From assembly GCA_965198485.1 (NCBI GenBank), contig CBDAPQ010000005.1:2046001-2110000 (forward strand): a stretch of 64,000 bases of DNA. The letters are read 5' to 3'. Within the stretch, counting starts at the first letter, position 1; the number at the start of each line of letters is the position of its first letter. Origin of the DNA: RH-AL1 sp965198485 (GTDB taxonomy: Bacteria; Pseudomonadota; Alphaproteobacteria; Rhizobiales; Beijerinckiaceae). Of this stretch, positions 42,744-53,325 are shown piece by piece. A program made the translations under genes and the position numbers. The notes under the pieces are model-generated. The model was not told the origin of the DNA and made no database searches. It worked only from the letters and a program-made list of their open reading frames with translations.

Positions 42744-45700
42744 CGCGGATGTTCCGCCAGGCGGCCATCGCCAACGGGTGCGGCCCGCGCCTTCCCGCGC
42801 TTGGCACGGCGGAACAGATCGCGTAGGCGCAAGTCGGCGATGGCTGGGTAGATCGCCGGCAGTACCACGAGCGTCAGCAGGGTCGCCGTGATCAGGCCGC
42901 CGATGACGACGGTCGCCAGCGGCCGCTGCACCTCGGCGCCGGCGCTCGTCGACAGCGCCATCGGGAGGAAGCCCAGGGTCGCCACCATCGCCGTCATCAC
43001 CACCGGACGCAGCCGCATCTCCGCCGCCTGCGTCGCTGCCGTCCGCGCGTCGGCACCCTCCTTGCGGAGGTGGTCGATGTAGCTCGTCAGCACGACGCCG
43101 TTGAGGATCGCGATGCCGAAGGTGGCGATGAAGCCGATCGCCGCCGAGATCGAGAACGGCATGCCGCGCAGCGTCAGGGCCACGATGCCGCCGGTGGCGG
43201 CGATCGGCACGTTGAGGAAGATGAGGGCGGCGAGCCTGACGTTGCCGAACATGATGACGAGCAGCAGGAGGATCGCGGCGAGCGCGACCGGCACGACGAT
43301 CGACAGGCGCGCGGTCGCCTCCTGGAAGTTCTTGAACTGGCCGCTCCACTCGACGGAATAGCGCGGCGGCAGCTTGACCTTGTCGCGGACCGCCGCCTGC
43401 GCCTCCTCGACGAAGCTCTGCGCGTCGCGCCCGCGCACGTTGGCCTGGATCGAGATGCGGCGCTGCAGCCGGTCGCGGCTGATCTGCGCCGGCCCGGTCC
43501 CGACGTCGACGGACGCCACCATCGACAACGGCACCAGCCGCTTGCCATTCATTCCGGCAGGGAGGCTGCGCACGCGCTCGACGTCGTCGCGGTCGCCGGG
43601 CGCGAGGCGGACCACGATGTCGGTGATCGAGTTGTCGTCGCCGTAGACCATGCCGGTGACGCGGCCGCCGATGCTCTCGACCGTGTCGAGGATGTCGGAC
43701 GCGTTGACCCCGTAGCGGGCCGCCTTGGCGCGATCGATGGCGATGGTGAGGCCGGGCATGCCGGCCTGCGCTTCCGGCTGCGACGTCGGCGGCGCCGCGG
43801 ACCTGCTCGACCACGTGGGCGATCTCGGCCGCCTTGCTCTCGAGCACCTTGAGGTCGTCGCCGTAGAGGCTGATGGCGACGTCGCCGCGAACGCCCTCCA
43901 GGAGGTCTTCCATGCGCATCTGAATCGGCTGCGAGAACGTGTAGGCGACGCCGGGCACGTCGGCCTTCAGCTTCTTCTCGAAGGCGGCGACGAGCCCGTC
44001 CTGCGTCGTTGCGGTCTTCCAGGTGGAGGGCGCGGACAGGGTGATGAAGCTGTCGGTCGACTCGACGCCCATCGGGTCGGTTGGGATCTCGGCGCTGCCG
44101 GTGAGCGAGACGACCTTCCTCACCTCGGGAAAGGTCCTGAGCGCCGTCTCGATCTGCCGGACGGTGCGCAGCGACGCGTCGAGGTTGATGCCGGGCAGCT
44201 TCTCCGACGTCACGACGATCGAGCCTTCCGCGAGCTGCGGCAGGAACTCGCCGCCGAGCCGGGTCGCCAGGACGCAGCTGCCGGCGAACAGGGCAAGGCT
44301 GATCGTCAGCGTCACCAGCGCGTGCCGGCCGGCGAGCTTGAGCAGCGGCGTGTACCCGCGCCGGATCGCGCGGATGACGAAGGTCTCCCGCTCGTTGACG
44401 CGGACCCCCGAGAGGAACGCGGCCGCGAGCGCCGGGGTGACGGTCATCGTCAGGACGAGCGCGCTCGCCAGCGCGAGGATGACGGTGATTGCCATCGGCC
44501 GGAACATCTTGCCGGCGACGCCGCTGAGCGCGAGGATCGGCAGGTAGACGAGGATGATGATGGCGACGGCGAACAGGATTGGCCGCGCCACCTCCGCCGC
44601 CGCCTCGCGGATCACGTCGGCCGCCGGGCGATCAGGCGCGTGGGCGCGGGCGCGCAGCACGTTCTCGATCATCACGACGGAGCCGTCGACGATCAGGCCG
44701 AAGTCGATCGCGCCGAGGCTCATGAGGTTGCCGGACAGGCCGAGGGTGCGCATGCCGCCGAGCGCCATCAGCATGGACAGCGGGATCGCCAGCGCGACGA
44801 GGAGCCCTGCGCGGATGCTGCCGAGCAGAACCAGCAGCACGATCACGACGAGGGCGGCACCCTCGCCGAGGTTGTGGGCGACCGTGTGGATCGTGCGATC
44901 GACGAGCGCGCTGCGGTCGTAGTACGGCTTGATCTCGACGCCGGGCGGCAGCTGGCCGGCGACCTTGTCGAGCGTCGCCTTGATCGCCGCCACGACCTCG
45001 TTGGCGTTGCTGCCGTACTGCATTAGGGTGACGCCGACGACGGTCTCGCCGGCGGCGTCGTGCGACACGGCGCCGAGCCGGGCGCGCGGCGCCTCCACGA
45101 TCCTGCCCAGCATGTCGAGGGTGACCGGGATGCCGCCTTCGCCGGTCGTCACGACCGTCTTGGCGAGATCCGCCGTGGTCTTGACGAGGCCGAGGCCGCG
45201 GATGACCTCCTGCTGATCGTTGTGGTCGATGGAGGCGCCGCCGCGCGCCGCGTTGTTGGCGCCGATCGCGGCGTAGACCTGGGCGAGGGTCACGCCGTAG
45301 CGGCGCAGAGTGTCCGCGGAGACCTGCACCTCGTAGGTCGGCATCTCGCCGCCGTAGACGTTGACGTCGGCGACGCCCGGCGTCAGGCGGAGTTGCGGCG
45401 CGATCGTCCATTGCAGCAGGCGCCGCAGCTGCATCGCCGGATAGCCGGGCCCACGCACCTCGAACTGGTAGACCTCGCCGAGCCCCGTCGCCGTCGGCCC
45501 CATGTGCGGCTCGCCGACGCCGCTCGGCATCGTCGCCCTGGCGTCCGCCAAGCGCTCGAACACTTGGGATCGCGCGTCGCTCAGCGCGACCGACGCGTCG
45601 AAGGTGACATAGACCGCCGAGACGCCGAAGCGCGAAGTCGACCGCACGTCCTTGAGGCCCGGCACCCCGGCCATGGCGTTCTCGATCGGGAAGGTGACGA

Positions 45701-45887
45701 GGCGCTCGACCTCCAACGGTCCGAGCCCCGGCGACACGGTCAGGATCATAACCTGCTTGGGCGAGATGTCGGGCACGGCGTCGATCGAGAAGCCGCGGAG
45801 GTTGACGAGGCCGCCGGCAGCGCCGAGCAGCGCGATCGCGAGCACGATCCAGCGGTGGGCGATGAGCATGCCGAACCAGCGGTTCAT
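42740..45887 (-). pseudogene. CzcA-like heavy-metal RND efflux pump, frameshifted
   Basis: The inner-membrane proton-driven pump is recognisable over about 1045 residues. The N-terminal part (45887 to about 43790) has the DFGLIVDGSVVMIEN proton-relay helix of HME-RND pumps, with two Asp and one Glu. The C-terminal part continues in another frame from about 43790 (PEAQAGMPGLTIAIDR) to 42740 and is intact through the last helices (TSYIDHLRKEG, RPVVMTAMVATLGFLPMA). One frameshift near 43775-43795 separates them, between GAADV and PEAQAGMPG. Either the gene is inactive or the base is a sequencing error; everything else is well conserved. Confidence 0.85.
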
Positions 45888-45897
45888 CGTCGCGGCC

Positions 45898-47148
45898 TCA
45901 ATCCGTCGAGCCGAGCAGGTCGCGCAGCAAGATCGCCTTCAACCCGAAACTGCCGGTGGTCGCGACGGTCTCGCCATCGGCGACACCGTGCTTCACCTCG
46001 ACCCAGTCCGCGCGCTCGATCCCGAGGGCGAGGTCGCGTCGCTCGAAGCGGTCCGGCGCGACCTGGACGAAGGCGATCGGTCCCTGCTCGGTCAACTGGA
46101 CGGACGAGGCGGGGATCGTCACGCCGCGCCGATGGAGATCGGCCTCGATGTCGGCTGTAACGAACATGTTTGCCTTGAGCAGGTCCTTCTCGTTCGCGAC
46201 CTCGATCCGCGCCGTGGCGGCGTTGGTGAGGGGATCGAGCGCGGCGCCGACCGTCAGGATCCTGGCATCGAACTTCGCGTGGTCGCCGGTGGGTGCTTCC
46301 ACGACGACGCGGTTGCCGGGCCCGACCGCGCCGATGTCGGCACCGAACAGGCTGGCGAGCACCAGCATGCGCGAGGGATCGGCGACGGTGAAGGCGTCCT
46401 GGTTGGTGTCGACGACGTCGCCCACCGTCAGGTTGGCGCTGACGACGACGCCGGTCAGCGGCGACACGACCGCGCTGGTGCTCGAACCGGCCTCCGGCGC
46501 CAGCCTCTCGTACTGCGCCGTGTAGAGATCGACCTGCGCTTGGTTGGATTGCACGGCGGCCTGCGCCTTCGCGTCCTCGACCTGCCGCCTCTCGACCTCG
46601 GCCGGCGAGACGCCACCGATCTTCAAGAGCGCTCCCGCACGCTTCACGGCCGCCGCGCTCGCGACCTTCGTGGCGGTCGCCTCGCCGAGCGCCGCCCGTG
46701 CGGCTTCGAGTCCGTTGCGGGCATCCAGAACGCCGCTAGCGTCCAAGGTCGCCAACGTTTGACCGGCGCGTACTTCCTGGTTCGGCTCGACGAGGAGGCT
46801 GGTCACGCGACCCTTGGTGCGCGGCTTGAGGTGTGTGACGCGCCGATCGTCGAACGCGACCGTAGCGGGCACCCGGATCGGCTCGACGATCTCCTGGATC
46901 AAGGCCCGACCGGTCGCCACGCCGAGCTGGCGTCGCGTCCGCTTGTCGGCGACGACCAGGCCGTCGGCTGGCTTGTCCTGGGTTCCCGCCTTCGCGGCGT
47001 CCGAGGGATCGGCCTCACCGGCGCCGGCTTCGCTGCGGTCGGCCAACGACCAGCCGAAGGCGGCGAGCGCGAATGACACGATGGCGACGCTCGTCACGAC
47101 CTTGGAACGCATGTCGAGTTTTCCCATCACGCTCGCGCGACTGTGCAT
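45898..47148 (-). CDS. RND efflux periplasmic adaptor (CzcB/HlyD family)
   Basis: This membrane-fusion protein links the pump to the outer-membrane channel. The 416 residues have an N-terminal anchor (about 14-34), a lipoyl-like half (SPLTGVVVSANLTVGDVV), an alpha-hairpin (about 140-215), and a beta-barrel domain (TAATARIEVANEKDLLKANMFVTADI type). No His-rich metal-binding stretch of classical CzcB is visible. The start may be an internal ATG at 47127 or 47112. The pump gene follows 10 bp downstream. Confidence 0.9.
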   Translation of the reverse strand: MHSRASVMGKLDMRSKVVTSVAIVSFALAAFGWSLADRSEAGAGEADPSDAAKAGTQDKPADGLVVADKRTRRQLGVATGRALIQEIVEPIRVPATVAFDDRRVTHLKPRTKGRVTSLLVEPNQEVRAGQTLATLDASGVLDARNGLEAARAALGEATATKVASAAAVKRAGALLKIGGVSPAEVERRQVEDAKAQAAVQSNQAQVDLYTAQYERLAPEAGSSTSAVVSPLTGVVVSANLTVGDVVDTNQDAFTVADPSRMLVLASLFGADIGAVGPGNRVVVEAPTGDHAKFDARILTVGAALDPLTNAATARIEVANEKDLLKANMFVTADIEADLHRRGVTIPASSVQLTEQGPIAFVQVAPDRFERRDLALGIERADWVEVKHGVADGETVATTGSFGLKAILLRDLLGSTD

Positions 47149-47403
47149 CTCGAACAGCTTGGCCGACCCAGGAAGTTCGTAGCGCTCACGGCGCGCGCGA
47201 TCAATATGAAATGACTTTCACGATCATGCCACTCCCGTGCCGGCGGCCGACACCACTCGGCCGAATACTTCAGGATCGTTTGCGAATTCGATTTCATGAA
47301 TCATCCCAACTGTCTGGCGTGGCCGGACGTCCTCGGAATGACTTGCTTACGTCGCGGACCCTCGTATTGATGCTAGCCTCACGAAGGGGCGCGCGGGGCC
47401 GGG

Positions 47404-48078
47404 TTGTCGAAGATACTGCTCATAGAGGACGATCGCGAGACCGCCGAGGAGATCGCCATGGAGCTCGCGCGGGTCGGCCACGCCGTCACGCGGGCGGCGA
47501 CCGGCGACGAGGGGTTCGCCCTGGCCCACCACGCCTTCGACGTGATGGTGATCGATCGTCTCCTCCCCGGCCTTGAGGGCCTCGACATCATCAAGGCGCT
47601 GCGCGGCGAGGGGGTGCGCACGCCTGCCCTCGTGGTCAGCGCGCTCGGCGGCCTCGACGACCGGGTGCGCGGCTTGCGCGCCGGCGGCGACGACTACCTC
47701 GCCAAGCCGTTCGCGCTGGTCGAGCTGGTCGCCCGGCTCGACGCCCTCCTTCGCCGGCCGGTCGAGACGCGGGAGACGCTGCTGCGCCTCGGCCCGCTCG
47801 AACTCGACCTGCTCACGCGCAGCGCCAAGCGGGCCGAACGGCCGCTCGACCTGCTGGCGCGCGAGATGGACATATTGGAATACCTTGTCCGGCGGCCGGG
47901 CAGCGTCGTCACGCGCTCGATGATGCTTCAGGACGTTTGGGGCTACCGGTTCGAACCCCGCTCCAACGTCGTCGACGTCCACATGAGCAAGCTGCGCCGC
48001 AAGGTCGACGCGCCCGACGACGTGCCGCTGATCCGCAACGTCCGCGGCGAAGGATATCGTATTGTCGACCCTCCCTGA
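47404..48078 (+). CDS. OmpR-family response regulator
   Basis: This 224-residue regulator has a receiver domain with phospho-acceptor Asp51 (VIDRLLPG), Asp9/Asp10 and Lys101 (AKPF), and a C-terminal winged helix (ILEYLVRRPGSVVTRSMMLQDVWGY...VVDVHMSKLRRKVD). Start is TTG at 47404. It is divergent from the efflux genes and overlaps the kinase gene by 17 bp, the CzcRS/CusRS arrangement, so metal-responsive control of the pump is the likely role. Confidence 0.93.
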   Translation: MSKILLIEDDRETAEEIAMELARVGHAVTRAATGDEGFALAHHAFDVMVIDRLLPGLEGLDIIKALRGEGVRTPALVVSALGGLDDRVRGLRAGGDDYLAKPFALVELVARLDALLRRPVETRETLLRLGPLELDLLTRSAKRAERPLDLLAREMDILEYLVRRPGSVVTRSMMLQDVWGYRFEPRSNVVDVHMSKLRRKVDAPDDVPLIRNVRGEGYRIVDPP

Positions 48079-49504
48079 CCTGGCGCGCACGACGACCGTC
48101 CGCTGGACGCTCGGCATCGCCCTCGCCCTGATCCTGCAGTCGGCGATGCTGTCCGGCATCTTCTACTGGTCGACGGTGCGTCACGCGACCGATGAGGTCG
48201 ATGGGAAGCTCGTCGCGGTTTGCCGCGCGCTGAGGACGCGCGACCGCGCGGCGATCGTCGAGGCTATCGATAACATCGCCGGCGAGGACGTCCACCGCGT
48301 GACGCTGGTCGGGTTGTTCGACGCCAGCGGTGCCGTGATCGCCGGCAACATGGCCGCGCTGCCGGCACGGCTGGCGCGAGCCGACGGACCGCTCGTCGCC
48401 GACCTGGTCCGCACCCTCCCGCCCGACCCCGTCCCCAACAGCAGCCGTGCCGTCGCCTGCGCGACGAGCGGCGGCGACCGGCTCGTCGTCGCGAAGGACC
48501 TCGACGAGCTCGACGGGATACGCGCCTTGATCGGCCGCGCGCTGGCGGTCGTCACGCTGCCGGCGATCGCGATCGCGGCCTTCTTCGGCGTCGTGCTCGG
48601 TCTGCGCGGCCAGGGCCGCTTCCGCCTGGTCCAGGGCGTGATCGACGACGTGGCGGGCGGAAATCTCGGGCGGAGGCTGCCGACGCGCTCGTCCTTCGAC
48701 CCGTTCGACCGCTTGGGCCAGGCGGTCAACGGGATGCTCGACCGGCTCGAGATCGCGCTGGACGAGGTCCGTGCCTTCGGCGACGACATCGCTCACGAGT
48801 TGCGCACGCCCCTCACCCGGTTGCGCGCCCGCCTCGAGAGGGGCTGCCACGACGCGACCAGTCTCGAAGCGTTTCGAGCCATCGGCGAACGCGCGATCGA
48901 GGACATCGACCATGCGCTGTCGATCGTCTCCGCAATCCTCCGCATCCGAGCGATCGGCGGGGCGAAACGCGGCTCGGAGTTCAAGCCCGTCGACCTTCGC
49001 ACGCTGATCGCGGACGCGGCCGACCTTTACAAGCCGATCGCGGACGATCGCGGGATCGATTTGGTCGTCGAACCTGGGCCGGCTGCGACCATCATCGCCG
49101 ACGGCGACCTGTTGATGGAAGCCTTGTGCAACCTGATCGACAACGCGATGAAGTTCACGCCGCCGGGTGGGCGGGTCCGCTGCTCCACAACCGTGCGGGA
49201 TGGCAGGCCCATCATGCGCGTCGCGGATACAGGGCCCGGCATTCCGCGGGACCAGAGGGAAGTCGTCCTGCGGCGCTTCCATCGCGGGGCTGACCATGTG
49301 GCGACGGATGGCCACGGGATCGGCCTCAGCCTGGTGGCGGCGATCGTCCGCCTCCACCGCTTTGACCTCGAGATCGGCGATGCCCATCCCGGTTGCGAGA
49401 TGATCATCGCATGCACCAAGCGCACGCAACCCGACGACCTACACGGGGTCCGGGCGCTCGAGCCCGCAAACGTCGCGAGGCGGGAGAGCGCTCCGCTATC
49501 TTAA
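48062..49504 (+). CDS. Sensor histidine kinase
   Basis: The 480-residue membrane kinase has two helices (about 15-36 and 161-181) enclosing a periplasmic sensor, a HAMP linker, the phospho-acceptor His245 (DDIAHELRTPL) and an HATPase domain (N box LIDNAMKF, G boxes DTGPGIP and GHGIGLSL). The TTG start lies inside the end of the response regulator gene. The sensor part has no obvious metal ligands. It probably signals to the adjacent regulator. Confidence 0.92.
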   Translation: MSTLPDLARTTTVRWTLGIALALILQSAMLSGIFYWSTVRHATDEVDGKLVAVCRALRTRDRAAIVEAIDNIAGEDVHRVTLVGLFDASGAVIAGNMAALPARLARADGPLVADLVRTLPPDPVPNSSRAVACATSGGDRLVVAKDLDELDGIRALIGRALAVVTLPAIAIAAFFGVVLGLRGQGRFRLVQGVIDDVAGGNLGRRLPTRSSFDPFDRLGQAVNGMLDRLEIALDEVRAFGDDIAHELRTPLTRLRARLERGCHDATSLEAFRAIGERAIEDIDHALSIVSAILRIRAIGGAKRGSEFKPVDLRTLIADAADLYKPIADDRGIDLVVEPGPAATIIADGDLLMEALCNLIDNAMKFTPPGGRVRCSTTVRDGRPIMRVADTGPGIPRDQREVVLRRFHRGADHVATDGHGIGLSLVAAIVRLHRFDLEIGDAHPGCEMIIACTKRTQPDDLHGVRALEPANVARRESAPLS

Positions 49505-50790
49505 CACGAAGTGCAGTCGGACGGCGCCGATCGAAGCTGGCCCTCTTGCGGCGTCATAGCCGGGGTTGGCGATGAACTGTTAGTCGAAGCTCAGCGTGGC
49601 GACATTGCTCAAGCCGATCGCGTAGTACGTCTCGAGGATCGACTCCAACGAGCCGTCGCCCAGGTTGATGCCGAGGCCACCGATGCTGAGGAACTTCTGG
49701 TAGTTGCCCGAGAACTCGGAGCGCGTCTTGCGCGTGGCCGCGATGTCGGGCGCGCCGCCGTCGGTCGCCGGATCGATCAGGGCGGGGTTGGTGAGGGTGG
49801 CGGCGAAGCTGTCGCAGTAGCACTGCGACTCCCATCCGGTCAGACGGATGATGGGTGTCGGAATTGAGGCTGTTCTGCATATCGGGTCAACAGGAAAGAT
49901 CCGGCGCGGACCGCCCAATCCTTGCTGTTGAGCTCGAGCATCGAAACGTAGGTGTAGCCCCTCTGATCGGCCGAGAAGTCGCAGGCTCCGGCGTCGTTGG
50001 ACGCCCAATGCATGAAGCCGACGCGGCCATCGTGGGAATAAGCGTTGGCTTCGAAGATGTCCGGTACGGAGAACTTGCCGAAGGTCAGCGTGAGTCGTTT
50101 GACGTCGACCGTTCCGGCGACTTGATTTGGGCCGTCGAGAAGATACTCCTGCTCGCCGCCGAGACTCCAGATCTGACGGACGAACAGGCGCGGGTGTTGT
50201 AGTGCGGGAAGTCGGAGCCGGCCTTCTGCGCCTCGAGGTTCGAGATACCAGCCAAGCCGTGCGTGTTGCTGAGGCCGAAATCCTGGAACGGCTCGGGATT
50301 GAACTAAAGCTCCGTCCCGATCGGTGTCTTATAATCGAGGTACCCGGTCACACTGAAAGATTCGCGGGCCTGGAAGCCGGAGTACAAGCTGTCGACGCCT
50401 GAGATAGAGGCCGGAAACGGCGCGTTGGCCTGGACGATCTGCGTCGTCTGGGCGTGGATGCTGAGGTCCTTGACGGTGTCCTCGAACAGGATGCCCACTG
50501 GGGCGTCCGAGGTCGCGCCGCTGCCGTCGAAGTGGTAGTTCAGGCCGAAGCGAACCGTCTGGAACGTCAGGTTCGAACCGTAGTGCTCGCCGGCGACGGG
50601 AAAGTATGCTGGTCGGGGCGAAGCTGTAAGAGCCATATTGCAGACTGGCGCTGATCTTGGAGGTCAGCAGCGTCTCGACGCCGCCGCTGATGGTGAGCTG
50701 ATGCGCGTCCTGTAGGTCTGGTCGCTGTTCCCGGCATCGTCCGTGCTCGCGAAAGCGTCAAGATCGCGAACGCTCCGAAGGCTTGGACGT
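49496..50790 (-). pseudogene. Omp25/OprB fusion carbohydrate porin pseudogene
   Basis: Successive minus-strand frames give ETLLTSKISASLQYGSYSFAPT; AYFPVAGEHYGSNLTFQTVRFGLNYHFDG ... YLDYKTPIGTEL; FNPEPFQDFGLSNTHGLAG; LGGEQEYLLDGPNQVAGTVDV...FGKFSVPDIFEANAYSHD; and NYQKFLSIGGLGINLGDGSLESILETYYAIGL ... QFIANPGYDAARGPASIGAVRLHF. This is the outer-membrane beta-barrel plus OprB carbohydrate porin common in Hyphomicrobiales. Two in-frame stops fall where Tyr is expected (TEL*FNPEP, FD*QFI); frameshifts and a deleted centre are also evident. Confidence 0.82.
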
Positions 50791-51201
50791 CCAATCCATG
50801 GCTGCGTAATCTCTAGTCAAGGTCAGTCGCCGTCATGCTCGCTGTTTAAATTGCGAAGAGCAAAAATCCAGAAGGGTCGGAAGAGCGTTTGCTGGCGTGT
50901 GAGGCGCCGCGGCTTCAGTGCTGGCATCGATCTGCGGTGAGGATGCTTCGACGAATTTAGACGGATTGCGGCGGATCGAGCCTGGATGCGGACGGAAGGC
51001 GAAAAGCATGCGCGGCCCACCTCTGTCTACTCTCTACAACGATGGATGAGCGTCATCAGCTTGAGCGGCATTGCTGCCGCAGCCAGAATATTAAACCTCT
51101 TTCATTCATTGAAACCGAATTTAACATCAGCTAGATGGCGTAAGCCTTCTGTAACCTATACTTCGAAGAACGTATCAAGTCTGCAAGACGGGATCGAGTG
51201 A
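50791..51201. other. 411-bp gap, comparatively AT-rich
   Basis: I see no supported gene. The stretch around 51020-51190 is clearly less GC-rich than its surroundings and could hold a promoter for the following ORF. It separates the porin remnant from the stress-related genes. Confidence 0.4.
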
Positions 51202-51465
51202 ATGGTATTGAGAACCCGACTAGGCGTTTCATCGGCGGTCCTTATCCTGTGCGGCGTAGCGATAATTATCTCCATGCAATGTGGCCCGGCGCTCGCGCAC
51301 TCCTCTGTGGTTGCGATGATCGCGGTTCCCGCCACCCCGGCGGAGGCGCAAAGATACTCGTTCTTGGATCTCCATAGGGATGCAACGAGTTCGTATGGGC
51401 CTGGCGAGGCCTTGCCAAGCACATCATACAGGCTGTGCGATCCGCACGCGGGCCGGCGATTCTGA
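51202..51465 (+). CDS. Possible small exported protein
   Basis: An 87-residue frame starts MVLRTRLGVSS and has a strong hydrophobic segment (about 10-27) with ALA at the likely cleavage site, then a short soluble tail. No Shine-Dalgarno is convincing and no family is recognised. It may be real or a chance frame. Confidence 0.35.
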   Translation: MVLRTRLGVSSAVLILCGVAIIISMQCGPALAHSSVVAMIAVPATPAEAQRYSFLDLHRDATSSYGPGEALPSTSYRLCDPHAGRRF

Positions 51466-51608
51466 CTGAGGTTTTCTCAACCCAACTCCTCGGTCGTCAT
51501 GCAAATTGCTTAGAAGGTCTGCGACTTCGCAATCGCCACTCAGCGCGACGAGGGTATTTTCCTCTCTGGTTGGGTTCGCGATGACGCCTTAGTCTAGACC
51601 ACGGAGCT

Positions 51609-52838
51609 TCAGGCACGCCTGATCGTCTCCTCGGTGTGACGGGCGATCACCGCCTCTTCGTCCGTCGGGATCACGAGCACCGCTACCTCGCTGTCCGGCG
51701 CGCTGATGCGCAGGGCGTCGACCGCGTTGGCCTCTTCGTCGAACCGGATGCCGAGCCAGGCCAGCCGTCTGCATGCTTCGGCGCGCAGCGCGGCGTCGTG
51801 CTCGCCGATCCCGGCGGTGAACACCAGGCCGTCCAGGCCCTCCAAAGCCGCCGCCATCGCGCCCACCTCGCACACGAGGCGGTGGACGAAGAGATCGATG
51901 GCTTCCTTGGCGCGCGTATCGCCGCTTGCGGAGAGCACCCTGAGGTCGCCGCTGATTCCCGAGACGCCGAGCAGACCGGAGCGGTGGTAGAGCATGTCCT
52001 CGATGTCGTGGCGGTCGTGACCCTGCGCGGCGAGGTAGAGGACCACGCCGGGATCTAGGCTGCCGCAACGCGTCGCCATCATCAGGCCGGTGAGCGTCGT
52101 GAAGCCCATCGTGGTGGCGACACTGGCCCCGGCACGCATCGCGCAGAGGCTGGCGCCGGACCCGAGGTGCGCGACGACGATCCGCTTGCGGGCCAGATCG
52201 GCATCCAGCTCGGCCAGGCGTCCCGAGACGAACTCGAAAGAGAGCCCGTGGAAGCCGTAGCGGCGCACGCCCGCGGCCTGGACGGAGCGCGGCAGGGCGA
52301 AGGATTGAGCCGAGAGCGGCATCGTCCGGTGGAACGCCGTGTCGAAGCACGCCACCTGGGCGAGCTGCGGGTGTGCGGCCGCGATGGCGCGGACAGGCGC
52401 GAGATTCAGCGGCATGTGGAGCGGATCAAGCGGGGTCAAGGCGTCGAGCGACGCGAGGAGTGCCGGGGTGACGAGAGCCGGCGCCACGTGCTCGAGACCG
52501 CCATGGACGATCCTGTGCCCGACGGCGGCAAGACCGTCCGGCCCCAGATGGGCCGTCGTGAAATCGAGGATGGCGCGCAGGTCCGCCGCTTCCGTCACGT
52601 CCGGCTCGGCCGACCATCGCCGCTCGGTCACGACGTTGGCGGAGCCGTCGCGGGCGATCAGATGCCGCCCATGGTCGAGGTCCTCGATAGAGCCGCGGAC
52701 CGTCGCGACGGCCCCCGCGCTCGCGCCGAAGAGCGCGAACTTCAGGCTGGACGAGCCGGCGTTCAGGACCAAGATGGATCCCGCTCCCGCTACGGGGGTT
52801 GGATCGCAGGACTCGAGCGCATGCGGACGCCCGGTCAC
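51609..52838 (-). CDS. ackA: Acetate kinase
   Basis: The enzyme converts acetyl phosphate and ADP to acetate and ATP. The 409 residues carry the ASKHA signatures: ILVLNAGSSSLKF at the phosphate-1 loop, the GHRIVHGG substrate loop, DTAFH, YGFHGLS, HLGSG and FTAGIGEH. The GTG at 52838 has AGGGAG upstream and overlaps the stop of the preceding small gene (GTGA). Codon usage fits a GC-rich host. No pta or xfp gene lies nearby, so the acetyl phosphate source is elsewhere. Confidence 0.92.
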   Translation of the reverse strand: MTGRPHALESCDPTPVAGAGSILVLNAGSSSLKFALFGASAGAVATVRGSIEDLDHGRHLIARDGSANVVTERRWSAEPDVTEAADLRAILDFTTAHLGPDGLAAVGHRIVHGGLEHVAPALVTPALLASLDALTPLDPLHMPLNLAPVRAIAAAHPQLAQVACFDTAFHRTMPLSAQSFALPRSVQAAGVRRYGFHGLSFEFVSGRLAELDADLARKRIVVAHLGSGASLCAMRAGASVATTMGFTTLTGLMMATRCGSLDPGVVLYLAAQGHDRHDIEDMLYHRSGLLGVSGISGDLRVLSASGDTRAKEAIDLFVHRLVCEVGAMAAALEGLDGLVFTAGIGEHDAALRAEACRRLAWLGIRFDEEANAVDALRISAPDSEVAVLVIPTDEEAVIARHTEETIRRA

Positions 52839-53053
52839 TTGATCTCCCTGAAGAAGATCAGCCTCGCCGAGACACCGTCCTGATCCAAGATCTGAAAGCC
52901 GCCCGGCGATCGTGAGCCCCGCCCCATGGTCGGCCAATGGAGGAGCGCTCGGGACCTGGCGTCGGCCTCGGTCGCGCAATCGGTCGTTTCCCGTCCCAAG
53001 ATGACGATCCCGTCTGCCCGGGCGAGCCGGCTAAGCCATTCGATCAAGACCAT
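52835..53053 (-). CDS. Small protein translationally coupled to ackA
   Basis: A 72-residue frame ends with TGA inside the ackA GTG, a 4-bp overlap that supports a real gene. The sequence (VLIEWLSRLARADGIVILGRETTDC ... GGFQILDQDGVSARLIFFREIK) is soluble and ends in a beta-strand-like run. I do not recognise it. Coupling suggests a function together with acetate kinase. Confidence 0.5.
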   Translation of the reverse strand: MVLIEWLSRLARADGIVILGRETTDCATEADARSRALLHWPTMGRGSRSPGGFQILDQDGVSARLIFFREIK

Positions 53054-53245
53054 CGGTCAAACCTCGCGTCCGGCGACAGCCCGGGAAGGAGCGGCTTCCA
53101 CGCCGTCGCTCGTCCGCTATGCGCCCCGACATCAGACGGTAAGCCCCGGCATTTACCCATCGCCGCACGGCGTAGCGGCGCTCGTCCCAACGTTCCCTCG
53201 CCGGGAGCTCTAACCTTGGGGAGCGTTTCGGAGCCAACGACGCGG

Positions 53246-53255
53246 GTAGTTTCCG
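53246..53255 (+). promoter_or_regulatory. GTAGTTTCCG box 1, upstream of small cytochrome c
   Basis: The 10-mer lies 80 bp upstream of the ATG at 53326. Identical copies occur before the next two plus-strand genes. Probably a regulator or sigma-factor site. Confidence 0.45.
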
Positions 53256-53325
53256 ACCCTTCGTCCGCCTTGCGCGGTCCGATACGGTCGAAATATTAGC
53301 TACGAGCGAACCTGGGCGGAGCACG

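Noticed and set aside
41181..45887. Single 1568-residue protein joining an RND pump to an outer-membrane factor
   Set aside because: The middle part is an out-of-frame reading of the pump; the true pump continues in another frame to 42740 and overlaps the channel gene start.
49580..50008. Intact small porin-like protein
   Set aside because: It is only one readable segment of the larger porin pseudogene, bounded by a stop replacing a Tyr codon.
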